Part shown: piece by piece, positions 10,408-23,092 of the stretch | Numbering within the stretch: the first letter of the stretch is position 1 | Layout of the letters: the number at the start of each line of letters is the position of its first letter | Origin: Lamellibrachia satsuma | Taxonomy: Eukaryota; Annelida; Polychaeta; Sabellida; Siboglinidae | Assembly: GCA_033239005.1 (NCBI GenBank) | Contig: BSQZ01000028.1 | Span: 4,144,501-4,208,500 of the forward strand | Length of the DNA stretch: 64,000 bases | Direction of reading: 5' to 3' | Made by a program: the position numbers and the translations under genes | The notes under the pieces: generated by a model | What the model was told of the DNA's origin: nothing | Database searches by the model: none | The model's input: only the letters and a program-made list of their open reading frames with translations

Positions 10408-10413
10408 TTTTAT
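10408..10413 (-). terminator. Candidate polyadenylation signal (AATAAA) of FAM114A
   Basis: TTTATT on the plus strand, i.e. AATAAA on the minus strand, about 316 bases after the FAM114A stop codon. It is the first canonical hexamer I noticed downstream. Confidence 0.45.
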
Positions 10414-10728
10414 TTTGGATCAAACATGTGCAGGTTGGTTGATAAAAGTTGCAAAATGGCATTGCCATTGTTGTTGCTGCCTTGAATGGTGTGATTATAA
10501 TGTAAATGCACTGGAACCTACATAAACAATTAAATATTACATACTTTACAGAGTTTGGTTTCCTATTGAGAACCAAACAAAATAATCAGCACTTTGACAG
10601 AGCAAGATTCTATTCTACTGTACAATCCTCATACATATTGCAAGCTTTATACACTGGTACAAGCATTGTCCACACCATCCATGCAACCTTCAGTGTGCGT
10701 GGCGGATGAGATTGGGGGGGTGGGGCGA

Positions 10729-13700
10729 TCAACTGCTGCTCCCTGAGAGGGTGCGTAGTCGGGGTGTGGAGACTTGTATAGCAGCCTTCTGTAGGATGGG
10801 CAGGAGCAGCTGGAAGGCATCCTGGATGTAAGTGCTGCTGTTGGAAGCCTGCAGGGATATCAGCTGGTGTTAGACAATCAACTACAATCTTAATTTCAAG
10901 ACAGTAGTCACGTCTGGCTTAACATACGATCTTCAATGGGACATCACATACATGGATATCTAATCAATAAAGCAAAGTCTCTGTCTGTTTTTTTGACTTG
11001 ACTTAAATGCATAGGCCAAAGTGACCCCTCGCTGTCTTCCAGAAAGTTACACCATCCATTCTGTTCTATTTATGACATGCCACTCTGCTGTCGAGCCCAG
11101 TATCATTCCTGATCTGGTCACTCAACCTCTTCAGTGGCCTTCCTTTTGCTGTCCTTTGAAGTCTTGTTTGTATGCTTGCCTAACGATGTTATCTCTTTGC
11201 ATACAGCAAACATGTCCAAACCACCTGAGTCTTCTGTGTCTGATGACATCATCATCGTTAAGATAATAATTATACCTACACATTTGTTAATGGGTGTAAC
11301 ATCGTAGCTATCAATACCCCTGCTTTAACTAGAAAAGACTTGCTACATTATACTAACACTGTAGCCATCCATAGACATTAAAAATATCAGTTACAATTTT
11401 AAACTTCAATTCAATACAGGCCAATCTGTATCTGTATTAGTTTCCAAAGAACAATATCCATTTGACGCATTGTGCATCATGTTCATTTTAGGTAAATTCA
11501 TATAAACTGAGTACAAGTACGGACCGCAGGGGAGGCACACACAGTCGCATAAAGCATTTGGTAAAACCCGGTAGGTTTTTTCAACGTAACTTAGTTACTG
11601 GGCCATTTCAAAGTCCAAAGAGTGGTTCCCTCAGTTTATATCATTCAAAGCAAAACTTACCTCGAGGTAGACATCCGTGATTAGAGGGTTGATAACAACA
11701 GCAGCATTCTCTGTACTGGCCTGTGAAGAGAAAGTGCGTGAATATAGCATACTTTACTGCAGGTTCCAAGCAGAACTGTGGTCTTTATTTTACATGTTTC
11801 ATGAATGTTTTTATAATAAGCAAGAAGACACATTTTAGTTACGTTATAATCCAGTGTATTCGGAAATAAAATAGTTGGGTCACTTTTCTGCAATCTGGGC
11901 CCACCTCAATTTTACCGTTGTGCATAAATTATTAAATATGTGCATAAAAAACACATGCAGTCATGTCGTTCAGTGCAAATTAAATATGCAAATTCAAGCA
12001 TTGAAAAAGGTGATTAAATGTGTTTTTGCACACGTTTAATAATTTATACATTGTGTGGTTCAATATGCATTGTGTATGGTTAGTATACATATTGCATGTT
12101 AATAACGACATTGAGATGGGCCTGGGTTCTATGGTTGGTGACAAAACTACCGCAGTAATGTTTTCCCAAACTTGATAACAATGCTAGAAATGGCATTCAC
12201 TCACCAGAGCTGCGTTGAGACATTGGGTAAACATTGACGAGAGAATTGCTACCTCTGTACATGCCACTCGCGTCAGACTGAAACAACCAGATTCATATTG
12301 CGAGTGCAATGTGACCATCACGTCCCACTACCAAATCACCCCTACCAGTTTGCCCCAGTCTTGTAAACAATGATTACATTTACGGCACACCAAATTCGAA
12401 TTGGTAATGTGTCAAATTAGTAATGCTTAATTTTCTGCTGAAACCTATTTTTCATGTGTAAAGAACCTTACGTAAACAAACCCAACGTGTTGATTGTTCA
12501 CGTATTGACAAAATTGTTAGTTTCATAATTCTCTGAATGGAAGGACGGTCAGGTTTCTTGGATTGCTTGATCATTTCTCATGCCATTTACCTCTCATGAA
12601 ACTTGTTTGACATTTTCCGAATATTTCAGCTGACTCACTTGGCCTTCGTTAGCGGACAGTGACTTCGATCAGGAACTCCCACAGTCATTTGCCAACTTGT
12701 GTCACATGACCATGGTTAAGTGACGCCAGTCCACCGAAATATTTGGAGAATTTTAAAAAAAATTCTTATTTCACGCTTAATGTTTCATAACTGTTATAAA
12801 TATATGTTATAAAGGCAATCAGGGAAATTCTTCAATGGTTTAACAAGTTTGGTCAACTTTGTTGCCAGAATTGCATATCAAATACACATAATATTCTAGC
12901 ATGTATTTGTGGCCTGTTTTGTAATTATACCTGGCCAGATTTGCAGCAATTTTCTTGTACATGGAGCCTGGAATAGTGTTGTCCATCAACAACAGTTGAC
13001 CAGAACGGTGGAAGAAGGCAACCGTGGTCGCCGTGAACTCAGCCAGAGACTGAATAGCTTTCTGGTGGATCTCCTGAGAACATGGAAAACACCTTTGTAT
13101 TGTTAGCATATTTGACAAGGCAGTGGCATTTTTAAAAACACTGCTTCATAGAGGATGAATTTGTAACTCAGTGGCACTAAAAACTTGCATTGAGTAAAAT
13201 GTTTGAAATATTACTATTAATCAGATAATTACAACAAACATTTTACTCAATGCAAGTTTTTAGTGTCATTTTATGTTCTAGGATGTCAGCACATTTGATA
13301 ATACAGCACCAAACCAATTGAGAAGTGATGGTAAGTAATGGTTATAAATGCGAAATAAATTGAGCAAATCCTTCCTATCTACTTCAGTTTCTTGATGCAT
13401 TAGCCTTCCAGATCCACAGCGTCTGTCACACTAGGCATGGCATGGTTAACACAAGACACGGTTAAAACTGGGCTGGTGCTGCGCCACCTTCATCAAACAC
13501 ACTGGACACTGGAAGCAGGGCCCGATGACCAGGATACAAGTTGTACACTTGTAACAGGCCCCACAGAAAAGTACCCCCACACAACATCAACCATTAGCCA
13601 CTTAGAGTCTCTTAACTTTCTTTGAATTTAGTTCTAACGTCTGTTCAACTGTCTGTGCTACAGTTGTGAATGTGACACCACCTCACAGTGATGGGCAAAC

Positions 13701-16700
13701 AGGATGAAGGGAATGTCAGAAAATATGGACGTGAAGTTCAAGACAGAACTAGATTAGTAATGCCATCTAGTGTATTAGTTCCATGGTAATCTTGACACTT
13801 CTGGTAAACTTAGCACTCCTTACAATGAGACAATGTTTACTTGTATCTTATTAAAATTAATTAAACTGATTTGGTGAAACTAGATTGATGTGACATGTTC
13901 TTGTGTTATTATCTGGTATGTCACTGTGTGCTGCCACTCTTGTTTGTCATCATACACTGTATGTTCTTGTATTATTATCTGGTATGTCACTGTGTGCTGC
14001 CACTCTTGTTTGTCATCATACACTGTATGTTCTTGTATTATTATCTGGTATGTCACTGTGTGCTGCCACTCTTGTTTGTCGTCATACACTGTATGATCTT
14101 GTATTATTAACTGGTATGTCACTGTGTGCTGCCACTCTTGTTTGTCGTCATACATTGTATGTTCTTGTATTATCTGGTATGTCACTGTATGCTGCCACTC
14201 TTGTTTGTCGTCATACACTGTATGTTCTTGTATTATTATCTGGTATGTCACTGTATGCTGCCACACTTGTTTGTCATCATACACTGTATGATCTTGTATT
14301 ATTATCTGGTATGTCACTGTATGCTGCCACTCTTGCTTGTCATCATACACTGTATGTTCTTGTATTATTATCTGGTAGGTCACTGTATGCTGCCACTCTT
14401 GTTTGTCGTCATACACTGTATGTTCTTGTATTATTATCTGGTAGGTCACTGTATGCTGCCACTCTTGTTTGTCGTCATACACTGTATGTTCTTGTATTAT
14501 TATCTGGTAGGTCACTGTATGCTGCCACTCTTGTTTGCCATCATACACTGTATGTTCTTGTATGTACGTTTGCATACCATCGTCAACAACAATCTGTGAA
14601 TGCCTGCGCTCAAACATAATTGAATAAATGTTAAGGTATGGGTTTCATACACTCGACAGGCCCCCCACAAACAGTTTGTACCAGCCCCGCCACATTGTTA
14701 ATCCGGCACTGAATGGAAGCCTCACAAAATAACATGAGAAGAGTTGACAGTAATAGGAGACAGAACCCTACCTTGCCCTGTCGGATGCTCCGTTTATCTT
14801 GGCTTTCCTGGTACGAGGCGAGCCACGTCTTGATCGACTCCTCCACCTGGCGGCAACAATAAGAACCACAAGTAAAGTACTGGCAATAGATTAGTTAATG
14901 TAAATAACATTGGTACGCTGTTTTAATTTGTAAATCTAGATAAAACTGCCATGCAACGTATCATTCCTTTGTAGAACTTTTGAAGTCTAAATATAATTAC
15001 TTCCATTCATCTTTACTCTAAATGTTAGGTATATTAGTCTAGATATAATTACAGTTATCCTATTTTACTGTAGAGCACATATTTGATATGCTACAAAAAA
15101 TGGCACTAAATTTGTTACATCATAAATAATCAACACTGATATCCTTGAAGAAAGACTGTCGTGTCAACACAAGCATGAGTCTCTGCCTCAACATCATAAA
15201 TAATCAACACTGATATCCTTGAAGAAAGACTGTCGTGTCAACACAAGCATGAGTCTCTGCCTCAACATCATAAATAATCAACACTGATATCCTTGAAGAA
15301 AGATTGTCGTGTCAACACAAGCATGAGTCTCTGCCTCAACATCATAAATAATCAACACTGATATCCTTGAAGAAAGATTGTCGTGTCAACACAAGCATGA
15401 GTCTCTGCCTCAAAAGTACCTTCAGTAGTTTCTGCACGGGAACGTTCACTCCTAGTGCTGACGCATGTTCTGTGACGAGCTTGCCAAAATCTTGTTCCTT
15501 CTCATCTTCTGCAAACAGTAAAACATGTGAATGTGCATCTACTCTGCATGCACGCATACATGCACGCATGCTAGCACGCACACATGCTTGCACACACACA
15601 TACATGCACACATGCTTGTATGCGCACATACACGCTTGCATGCACGCATGCACGCACAGAAATTGCATGAAAACATTTCTGTGATTCTATGAGTCAACCA
15701 TAATCTATGTTCTAAGTTCAGGAAATCTGTGTAAAAAGATTTTAACCTCGCTCAACTGACTTGGACACTGCACTGTGCCATCAAGCCTTAGGAGATAGCT
15801 TCAAGAGGGGGCCAAAGGGTGGGGGCCAAAGGGTGGGGGCCAAAGGGTGGGGGCCAAAGGGTGAGGGCCAAAGGGGGAGGCCAAAAGGTGGGGGCCAAAG
15901 GGTGAGGGCCAAAGGGGGAGGCCAAAGGGTGGGGGCCAAAGGGTGGGGGCCAAAGGGTGGGGGCCAAAGGGTGGGGGCCAAAGGGGGAGGCCAAAGGGGG
16001 AGGCCAAAGGGTGGGGGCCAAAGGGTGAGGGCCAAAGGGTGGGGGCCAAAGGGTGGGGGCCAAAGGGTGGGGGCCAAAGGGGGGGCCAAAGGGTGGGGGC
16101 CAAAGGGTGGGGGCCAAAGGGTGGGGGCCAAAGGGGGAGGCCAAAGGGTGGGGGCCAAAGGGTGGGGGCCAAAGGGTGGGGGCCAAAGGGGGAGGCCAAA
16201 GGGTGGGGGCCAAAGGGTGGGGGCCAAAGGGTGGGGGCCAAAGGGTGAGGGCCAAAGGGGGAGGCCAAAGGGTGGGGGCCAAAGGGTGGGGGCCAAAGGG
16301 GGAGGCCATAGGGTGGGGGCCAAGCCTAGTCACCCATTACTATGCTACCATATAGTGGTGCATTATTTTACATACGTAAAAAAAATTGAGCCAAAGGGGA
16401 CCATGGCCCAATGGCCCCCCAAGTATACTACTGTAATCTACACTGTTCCTTCACTCATGTTACTTCTACTTCGTGTCCTCAAAATATTTCTATCAATATT
16501 TTAATACCCATTCAATTAACATCTTAAAAACTTTAATTTGATCTCCTTGTAAACTCTTTGTCTCTAGGGTTGTTAAACCACAAGAGCAACTGAAGGGCGT
16601 ACCATCATCACTGTCGATGTCCTTCAGTAGGAAAGCCTCCTTGATTGCAACCAGCTGTGGCTTGACGTCCTCGAGGTTGAGCCGAGACATTGTGTTGAGT

Positions 16701-19700
16701 AGGGTCTGTACACCGCTGTTACATTCTGCAGATAAGCTCTCCAGCGCTTCTAGCTGCACCAGGCCTACATACAATAATAGTAATAACCATTTATTTCAGG
16801 CATAAACTTGACATAGGCACATATAAATATATCTGGTTACATTATGTCTGTAGTAAAAAAGGTGGATAAACAATAATGAATTATACACAATTACATAATA
16901 TTGCAGACCGCACATATCCATGAACTGTGTAAACCTGAAGTGGTACATTCATCACTTTTAAGAGTGCACAATTAAATTAGTAGAAGTATATAACCTGCTC
17001 TTTAAACTGTAAACATTTTAATACGAGTGTTGGAACTGTCAATAACTGCAGAAGCAAACATAAAATCTGCACTGCATCTCATAGGCAGGCTATGTAAAAT
17101 GCTGAACGCATCATAGTATGACAATATGAAATGCTGCACAGACGACATTCTATATTGAACTCATAGAAAACACAAATACAAATTACTATAATAACATGTA
17201 AATAGATTTTTCTGCACACGTTCTGAGGAGAAGCAAAATGGTCTAAATAAAATATTGCACCTGCCATGATACGAGTGAAAGGTACATTGTGGTATGTAGT
17301 TTTGACCCAAAAAATCTATATATAACACAACCCTACTGGGAGGTAAACTAACAAAATAATTTATAAATTAGGACAAAAGAAAAAGCTGCAGTAAAGTGAT
17401 CCTGTCTTACCTTGAAACTCGTCAAACTGGGCCCCAAAGTGAGCCTTGCGTGCCTCCTCAAACTCCTCATTCTCCTTCGCCTTGACTTCCGCCACATCCT
17501 TTGCCTCCCTAAGGACCTGCGGACACCAGGGAAGAAAAGATTAAATTCAGGTTGGATATCACAAAATTCTTATTCTCACAGAGGACGATAAATGAATGGA
17601 ACAAATTATCTGCAGATTGTGTAAATGCTAGCAGGATGGATATGTTTAAAAACAAAACTGACAAGTATCTCAGGAGGGCGGATTACACATAGCTGAAATT
17701 TTTTTTAACTCTCGATACGCCAATGGCTTCCTTGTCCAGTTGCCATGTTAGTCTTTTGCCTTGGATGACAACCTTGATAAATCTTGTTACGGTTGCAATG
17801 TGGCTGAATGATAAGTGTGAAAAGAACAATAGAACCTGACTCTAAAAATACGTCCTGGAGGCAGGAATTTTTCTTTGATATTTGCAACCCCCAGGGGAAT
17901 TATATCCGATGGACTGACTTAACAGGTGACATGGACTACATACAAGCACACGTGAATTATTTGTGCAGGGAAGTTTTTTTTGGGGCAAGAAAGATATTGT
18001 TTGACATCTGCTATGGACAAAACTGACATAAAATTTAAAATAAGGTGGAATACTGTACCTTTGACAGATCTGGTTTGTCACGTGCATTCATCATGATCGC
18101 CTTGAGACCAACGTCTCCCTCAGCCAGGACATCATAAGTTGTCTTGCCAATTGTCTCCAGCACGTCCAGACCCCCAGTGACAATTGTCATGCCCTATACC
18201 AGGTCACATCATGAGTTTTATTATGACTGTTGAGGTCAGACCACAGTTAGACTTCCGGATGCGTTTCACATGAATGTAGTGCTTCAAAATATACAATGTA
18301 GCTGATTTCAGTGATTTTATTTGCCAACATTCCAACCTTTCTCAGCCAGCAAGGTGGGAACATTTGAACTGCTGACCTTTAGCAGCGAGATGCTGCAGTA
18401 TGAAGCAGATTTTAAGACGCATGTATACTGGTGGTGACATTCCTGAAACACCGGTAGACATGTGAATTGATACAAAAACAGCAAATTTTCAATCCTGCTG
18501 TTTTGAGATGGTCCCTATAAAGTAAGCCAGACAGCCATGTAAAAGAACAGCCATAGATCTGGTCAACTCACCGTTGTCTTCACGGCTGAGCGAACATTAC
18601 TGAATCCAGACATGCTCCACTTAGACGCAACCGACGCAGCCGAACCAAGTCCTCCTATGAGTGCCGTCAAACTGATGTCTTCATCCTCATCAGACCCTTG
18701 CAATTCCTTCTCCCCCTTTGTCTCATCCCCTGCCTCTAGCTCTTTCCTATCTTCTCCTGTGGGAGTAGCAGCTTCCTGCTCCCATTTTTCATCTCCCGTG
18801 GGAGTGGCTTCCTGTTGCTTGGTAATCACTGGACCAGTGCTGCCATCTGTGTCCTTCTCACCTGAATATGAAAAACGAACAGATCTTCGAAGAGGCAAGC
18901 AAATCCAAAAAAAATTGATGTTGGTGGGTCAAGAGTCCACTTGGATTGCCACAACAACACTGGAAAGGTTTACTTTCCTGGTTGTAATAATCAGCTTTCC
19001 ATTACCATGTACAGTGGTTCAAATGTTTTTTGCTTTTGGATAGGGTTGTGGGTGGGTGGGGTTAATCCTAGCCAAACGTTTTTTATTATTATTGGAATGT
19101 TGTTATATTTATATAGCCCCTAATATGTTCGATTGTGATAATGAGAATGCTGTTCTCATCAAGTGACAACAGTGTCAATGTTCACATGACGCTATATCAT
19201 TTAATAAAGGTGAGTTCTTATATAGCACAGTATCAAGTCCTTAAAACTGCTCCAAGCACTTTACACTTCACCCCCCTGGCAGACATGCTCATTCCAACAT
19301 GATCACTACTTCTCTGGGAAGCATTCATCTATGCTGCAATTACTGCACAAAGACTATATGTTCACACATCCACCACTGTCTACAGCCAGGTACTCATTTA
19401 TACAGCTGAGTGAACTGTCTACAGCCAGGTACGCATTTATACAGCTGAGTGAACTGTCTACAGCCAGGTACTCATGTATACAGCTGAGTGAACTGAGGGA
19501 TTGTGGAGTTAACAAAACTGAAGCCAGGTTCTGTTGACTGAGAGTGTAATGTTCTAACCAGTGTGTTGCTGCGCCCCATACATAATCAATAAACATAAAG
19601 ATTATTGAAAATGCTGATAAATGTTTCACTCAATTTTACTCTTCCTCTTTCAATTGCCATCATCACATTTTATTACTACGAAATATTTTGCATTATTATC

Positions 19701-20361
19701 TGCCTTCAGAAATGGTCGTAGAAATGGTGAAAATCAGAACTGAAAGACTGTGATTCACTCACAGCTATAGTAGCCACAGAAATTCATACACTCACCTTTC
19801 TCTTTCCCACACATCCTTTCTGTAGTTTCTTCAGTCTGTTCATCTTTCTTCTTTGCGTTCATGATCATCTCCTCAAGTTCAGTTGCTGCCCCGTCTTTCC
19901 CTTTCCCGCTTATCTCTGCGAGTTCTTCAGGACTGACGGCTCCCAAACCCGCCTCCACCGTCTCCATGACAGTCGAAAACCCTTCACCTATCGCACAACA
20001 TTGTTCTCATGAAGCATAATTATTTACATACCATCTGGCCAGTTATATAACTAACACTTTTGTGAAGGGAAGCTGTAGTGGGCATCGTTTGAAAATGCCA
20101 ACTATATGTCATTACTAACTGTCATTACATTAAGAGAATGGTTAACTGAAGGAATGTTTATTAATGTTATTATAACAGTTCTGTTTGTTAAAAATAATAT
20201 CTAATCAAAACATGTTATTTTTTATCTTCCACCCCTTAATACTTTTGAAAACACACGATTTGGTAATGAATTAAAATATGCTTGTCTTATGATATTATGT
20301 ATATATATATTTATCAATTGTGTACAAAATATTGAAATTCAGCAAAACGCGCAAAAATACA

Positions 20362-20397
<36 letters not shown>

Positions 20398-22292
20398 AAG
20401 ACTGCTTTACTACAATTAAAGACAGGCCAACAAATCTTCACTGGATGATTTATTGGTCTGTCAAATTTCCCTTTTATACAATTGATGACAGTCAATATAC
20501 TACAACAATTGATGACAGTCAATATACTACAACAATTGATGACAGTCTATATACCACAACATTAAGATGGAAATATCAAGTATAACACTGTTAATTTTTA
20601 TGTACTTTCAGATACAAAAATTAAGAGAATTTGGGTTTTTTAATTACACGAAACACCCAACTAGCTGAGTATCAGTTAACCAATCAAAATTGTTGTACAT
20701 TCCTTCAAATACATCAGCGTGACTTACCGACTGTACTGGTGAGCGTGGCCACAGACTGTGTGGCAGTGGACAGGATAGAGGAACCCCAGCCGCCCCAGCC
20801 CCAGCCTGACGACTACAACGTTATAAGTCACAGGGTTAGACATTTATCTTTTTAAAATGTACAGTTCTTAGCATTATTTAGCTTACACAACATTATAATT
20901 TAGTCTTGTCTTGTAATTTATAAATGCCACTAATAATATACACCTTTTCAATTGATTAGCATTATTTCTGCCTATATGACATTGTAATTTAGTCTAATTT
21001 TATAATATGTTTTTGTACTTTCATGGTATAACATAGTAACTATCTAATGCATTCTCTGTAACTTAACCCATTCTATTAAGAACTGTCAGCGTACATGCCA
21101 CCACAATAAAAATTCCACTTAAATAAGCCAAAGATGCCTAGCAATAGTTTGCAACACTTGACAGCTCAAACTAAAAATGTAAATCTCATAGTGTCCATCC
21201 AAAAAAGATCCTGCATGCTATAAATATTTTTTGTGACAACAACGGTCAAAGTGAACATTCAATGGTTGGCAGACAACCTGAGTACAACTTGCACATGAGA
21301 GAACTAGTAGAAAGAGATGCTACCTTTCTCTGTTGAGGCTCCTCTGTTGCAGGGGCTTGACGTCTTTCCAGTCTACAAGTGGCCTTTGAACTTCCCGGAC
21401 TGGGTTTAGGCTCTTCTTTAGTCTCTTCATCTGGTAGTGTTTTCTCCGTCCGATTCTCTTGGTTGTCATTACTACCTTCAGTTGTAGCAGCCCTGCTAGT
21501 TTCTGTGGTCACAACCTTGCTAGTCTCTTTTGTGATAGTCCCACTACTCTCCTTTGTCAAAACCTTGCTACCCTCGGTTGTCCTAACCCCGGAAACTGCT
21601 GCTGTCTTGCTGCCCTCTGTCATCACAATCCCACTACCTTCTATTGTCTTAACCCCGCTACCCTCTGTTGTCTTAACAACACTACCTTCTGTTGTCTTAA
21701 CCCTGCTACCCTCTGTTGTCTTAACCCCATTGTCCTCTGTTGTCTTAACCTTGCTACCCTCTGTCATCACAACCCTGCTACCCTCTGTTGTCTCCACCCC
21801 AGTAACCTCTGCTTTTTTGCACTCCTCTGATGTCACAATCCCGCTACCCTCTGCAGCCATATCCCCATCACCCTCTATTTTCGTGACATTGCTACCCTCT
21901 TTTATCTTAACCGCACTACCCTTTTTTTTCTTGGCCCTTCTGCCCCCTTTTGTCTTCACCCCATTATCTTCTTTTTTCACACCCTTGCCAGTGTCTCTGT
22001 TTTCAACTTTCTTGTCACATGTTTGTTTTGTTGATGTGGTGACATCTTGGGGCAGTTTCTCTGCTTTTGGTTCTGTATCTTCATTCAAAGATTTATCCTT
22101 CTTGTCTGCAGGTTTTTCTTTTGTATGTTTCCTCTGTGATTTCTCAACTCCACCCGGCACAGTTTCTTTCTCTGTAGTCGTTTTCTTTTTTACTGTTTCC
22201 TGAGGAGCCGAAGTCTTTGCTTCTTCCTTGTTTTGGGCCGCAGTTTCCCCTTCATCAGCACTCTCAAATGCCCCGTCTTCTGAATCTGACAT
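10729..22292 (-). CDS. FAM114A: FAM114A1/FAM114A2-type protein, complete coding region (13 exons)
   Basis: Coding exons in transcript order: 22292-21324, 20812-20728, 19987-19796, 18861-18572, 18193-18059, 17516-17411, 16764-16603, 15508-15420, 14846-14772, 13073-12931, 12277-12205, 11720-11661, 10848-10729. All junctions are GT-AG with matching phases, total 2499 bases = 832 codons plus stop. Residues 1-323 are an acidic/Lys/Thr-rich, probably disordered head with a degenerate TTEGSxV-type repeat (21540-21800). Then comes the family hallmark WGWGGWGSSILSTATQSVAT, and later TGGLDVLETIGKTTYDVLAE, GLVQLEALESLSAE, EIHQKAIQSLAEFTA and the C-terminal YIQDAFQLLLPILQ; these match FAM114A2 in order. 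Human paralogues are about 505-563 residues, so the extra length is the head. FAM114 proteins are cytosolic/Golgi-associated and have been reported as GTP-dependent partners of RAB2; a single invertebrate co-orthologue of A1 and A2 is likely. Introns carry many arrays and small transposons. Confidence 0.93.
11920..12055. mobile_element. MITE-like element, copy 1 of an ATTATTAAA family
   Basis: The ends are inverted copies: TGTGCATAAATTATTAAATA on the left, complement of TTTAATAATTTATACAT on the right. The same terminal and internal sequences recur at 28660-28745. FAM114A intron. Confidence 0.65.
12574..12750. mobile_element. MITE-like element, copy of the CTCATGAAACTT family
   Basis: Shares CCTCTCATGAAACTT, CCGAATATTT, GACTCACTTGG-like and CTTGTGTCACATGA segments with the elements at 40270-40650 and 56735-56935. 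Diverged copy in a FAM114A intron. Confidence 0.5.
13175..13265. repeat. Perfect 31-bp inverted repeat (snap-back element)
   Basis: Arms 13175-13205 and 13235-13265 are exact inverted copies around a 29-bp loop. It sits in the FAM114A intron just upstream (in the gene's sense) of exon 13073-12931 and would form a stable hairpin in the pre-mRNA. Likely a small foldback transposon. Confidence 0.9.
13890..14562. repeat. 66-bp minisatellite, about 10 units
   Basis: Unit starts TGTTCTTGTATTATTATCTG and ends CATACACTGTA. Because 66 is a multiple of 3, frames stay open on both strands; the resulting 245-codon minus-strand ORF lies in a FAM114A intron and is not a gene. One unit is 3 bp shorter. Confidence 0.95.
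15121..15418. repeat. 74-bp tandem repeat, 4 units, abutting a splice donor
   Basis: Units start at about 15121, 15195, 15269 and 15343 (marker TGATATCCTTGAAGAAAGA). The last unit ends within about 5 bases of the donor of FAM114A exon 15508-15420. Confidence 0.9.
15811..16325. repeat. 14-bp G-rich minisatellite, about 36 units
   Basis: Unit ggccaaagggtggg with variants ggccaaagggggag and ...gtgagg. Runs of 3-5 G on the plus strand repeat every few bases, so the plus strand could form G-quadruplexes; the FAM114A transcript would carry the C-rich strand. Open frames in all directions are an artefact of the repeat. Confidence 0.95.
19040..19130 (+). repeat. GTGGGTGGG-led dispersed repeat, copy 1
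   Basis: Shares the order GTGGGTGGGTGGGGT, AATCCT, a T-rich stretch and TTATATTT...CCCTAAT with 43015-43205, where the G-rich part has expanded into (GGGT)n. Probably a SINE or its tail. Confidence 0.5.
19205..19585 (-). mobile_element. SINE-like element with a 39-bp internal tandem repeat
   Basis: Homologous to 43905-44480 (shared blocks: AGTTCTTATATA, CAAGCACTTTACA-type, CTGGCAGACATG-type, CTCTGGGAAGCATTCA, TACAGCTGAGTGAACTG). The minus-strand head at 19525-19580 is a degraded tRNA-like region. Inside, GTCTACAGCCAGGTACTCAT and following bases are repeated three times (about 19378-19494). FAM114A intron. Confidence 0.65.
20362..20395. repeat. (AT)n microsatellite
   Basis: A perfect AT dinucleotide run in a FAM114A intron. 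Confidence 0.95.
20475..20562. repeat. 26-bp tandem repeat, 3 units
   Basis: ATTGATGACAGTCAATATAC followed by TACAAC, three times with small changes. FAM114A intron. Confidence 0.9.
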
Positions 22293-22445
22293 TCTTATGA
22301 AAACCTACAGGAAGACAAATGCACAAGTTAAATTATATATTTTCTTATCTGAAAATGTTAATTGTTACCGTTTCAACCTTGTCAGAATCTTAGATTGTTC
22401 TTTTACATTTTTGGATACAACGTAATTTACATACTAGTTTAGCTA

Positions 22446-23092
22446 CATATCGCTGTAGAAGTGTCTAAACAATGGAAGTCCATTTTCATTTGCACCATGT
22501 GTTTGGTTAGACACGAGTCTGTTGGGCTAACACATGTGTTTGGTTAGACACGAGTCTGTTGGGCTAACACATGTGTTTGGTTAGACACGAGTCTGTTGGG
22601 CTAACACATGTGTTTGGTTAGACACGAGTCTGTTGGGTTAACACATGTGTTTGGTTAGACACGAGTCTGTTGGGCTAACACATGTGTTTGGTTAGACACG
22701 AGTCTGTTGGGCTAACACATGTGTTTGGTTAGACACGAGTCTGTTGGGCTAACACATGTGTTTGGTTAGACACGAGTCTGTTAGGCTAACACATGTGTTT
22801 GGTTACACACGAGTCTGTTGGGCTAACACATGTGTTTGGTTAGACACGAGTCTGTTGGGCTAACACATGTGTTTGGTTAGACACGAGTCTGTTGGGCTAA
22901 CACATGAAAATGGATTTTTATTGTTTTGATTCTTCAACAACATATTTGTTGACGAATCAACACAATGCCACGCCATGTTCATGTGTTAGAAGTTAGTGTA
23001 TTAGACACATATCCAACCAACCAACCAACCACATGGTGCAGATCAAAATGGACTTCCATTGTTTTGACTCTTCACCAGAGATATGGTGGTTC
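22446..23092. mobile_element. MITE with terminal inverted repeats and a minisatellite core
   Basis: Terminal inverted repeats of about 55 bp (22448-22502 and 23035-23090) share AAACAATGGAAGTCCATTTT and GCACCATGT exactly. A third, diverged copy of the right end lies at about 22908-22946. The core is the 37-bp array at 22497-22907. This layout (inverted ends around a tandem core) resembles the pearl-type elements described in bivalves; assignment is inference. It lies in the FAM114A 5' UTR intron. Confidence 0.7.
22497..22907. repeat. 37-bp minisatellite, about 11 units
   Basis: Unit GTGTTTGGTTAGACACGAGT then CTGTTGGGCTAACACAT; nearly invariant (single changes such as TTAGGC, GGGTTA and GTTACAC). 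Each unit is itself partly palindromic (GGTTAGAC / GGGCTAAC, ACATGTGT). Confidence 0.95.

Noticed and set aside
13880..14619. ORFs of 245 (-) and 238 (+) codons
   Set aside because: 66-bp minisatellite inside a FAM114A intron between two confirmed exons.
18335..18410. tRNA-like B box on the minus strand
   Set aside because: Only a loose match (CAGTTCAAATGTTCC) without an A box.
21379..22203. Plus-strand ORF of 274 codons
   Set aside because: Antisense shadow of FAM114A coding exon 1.
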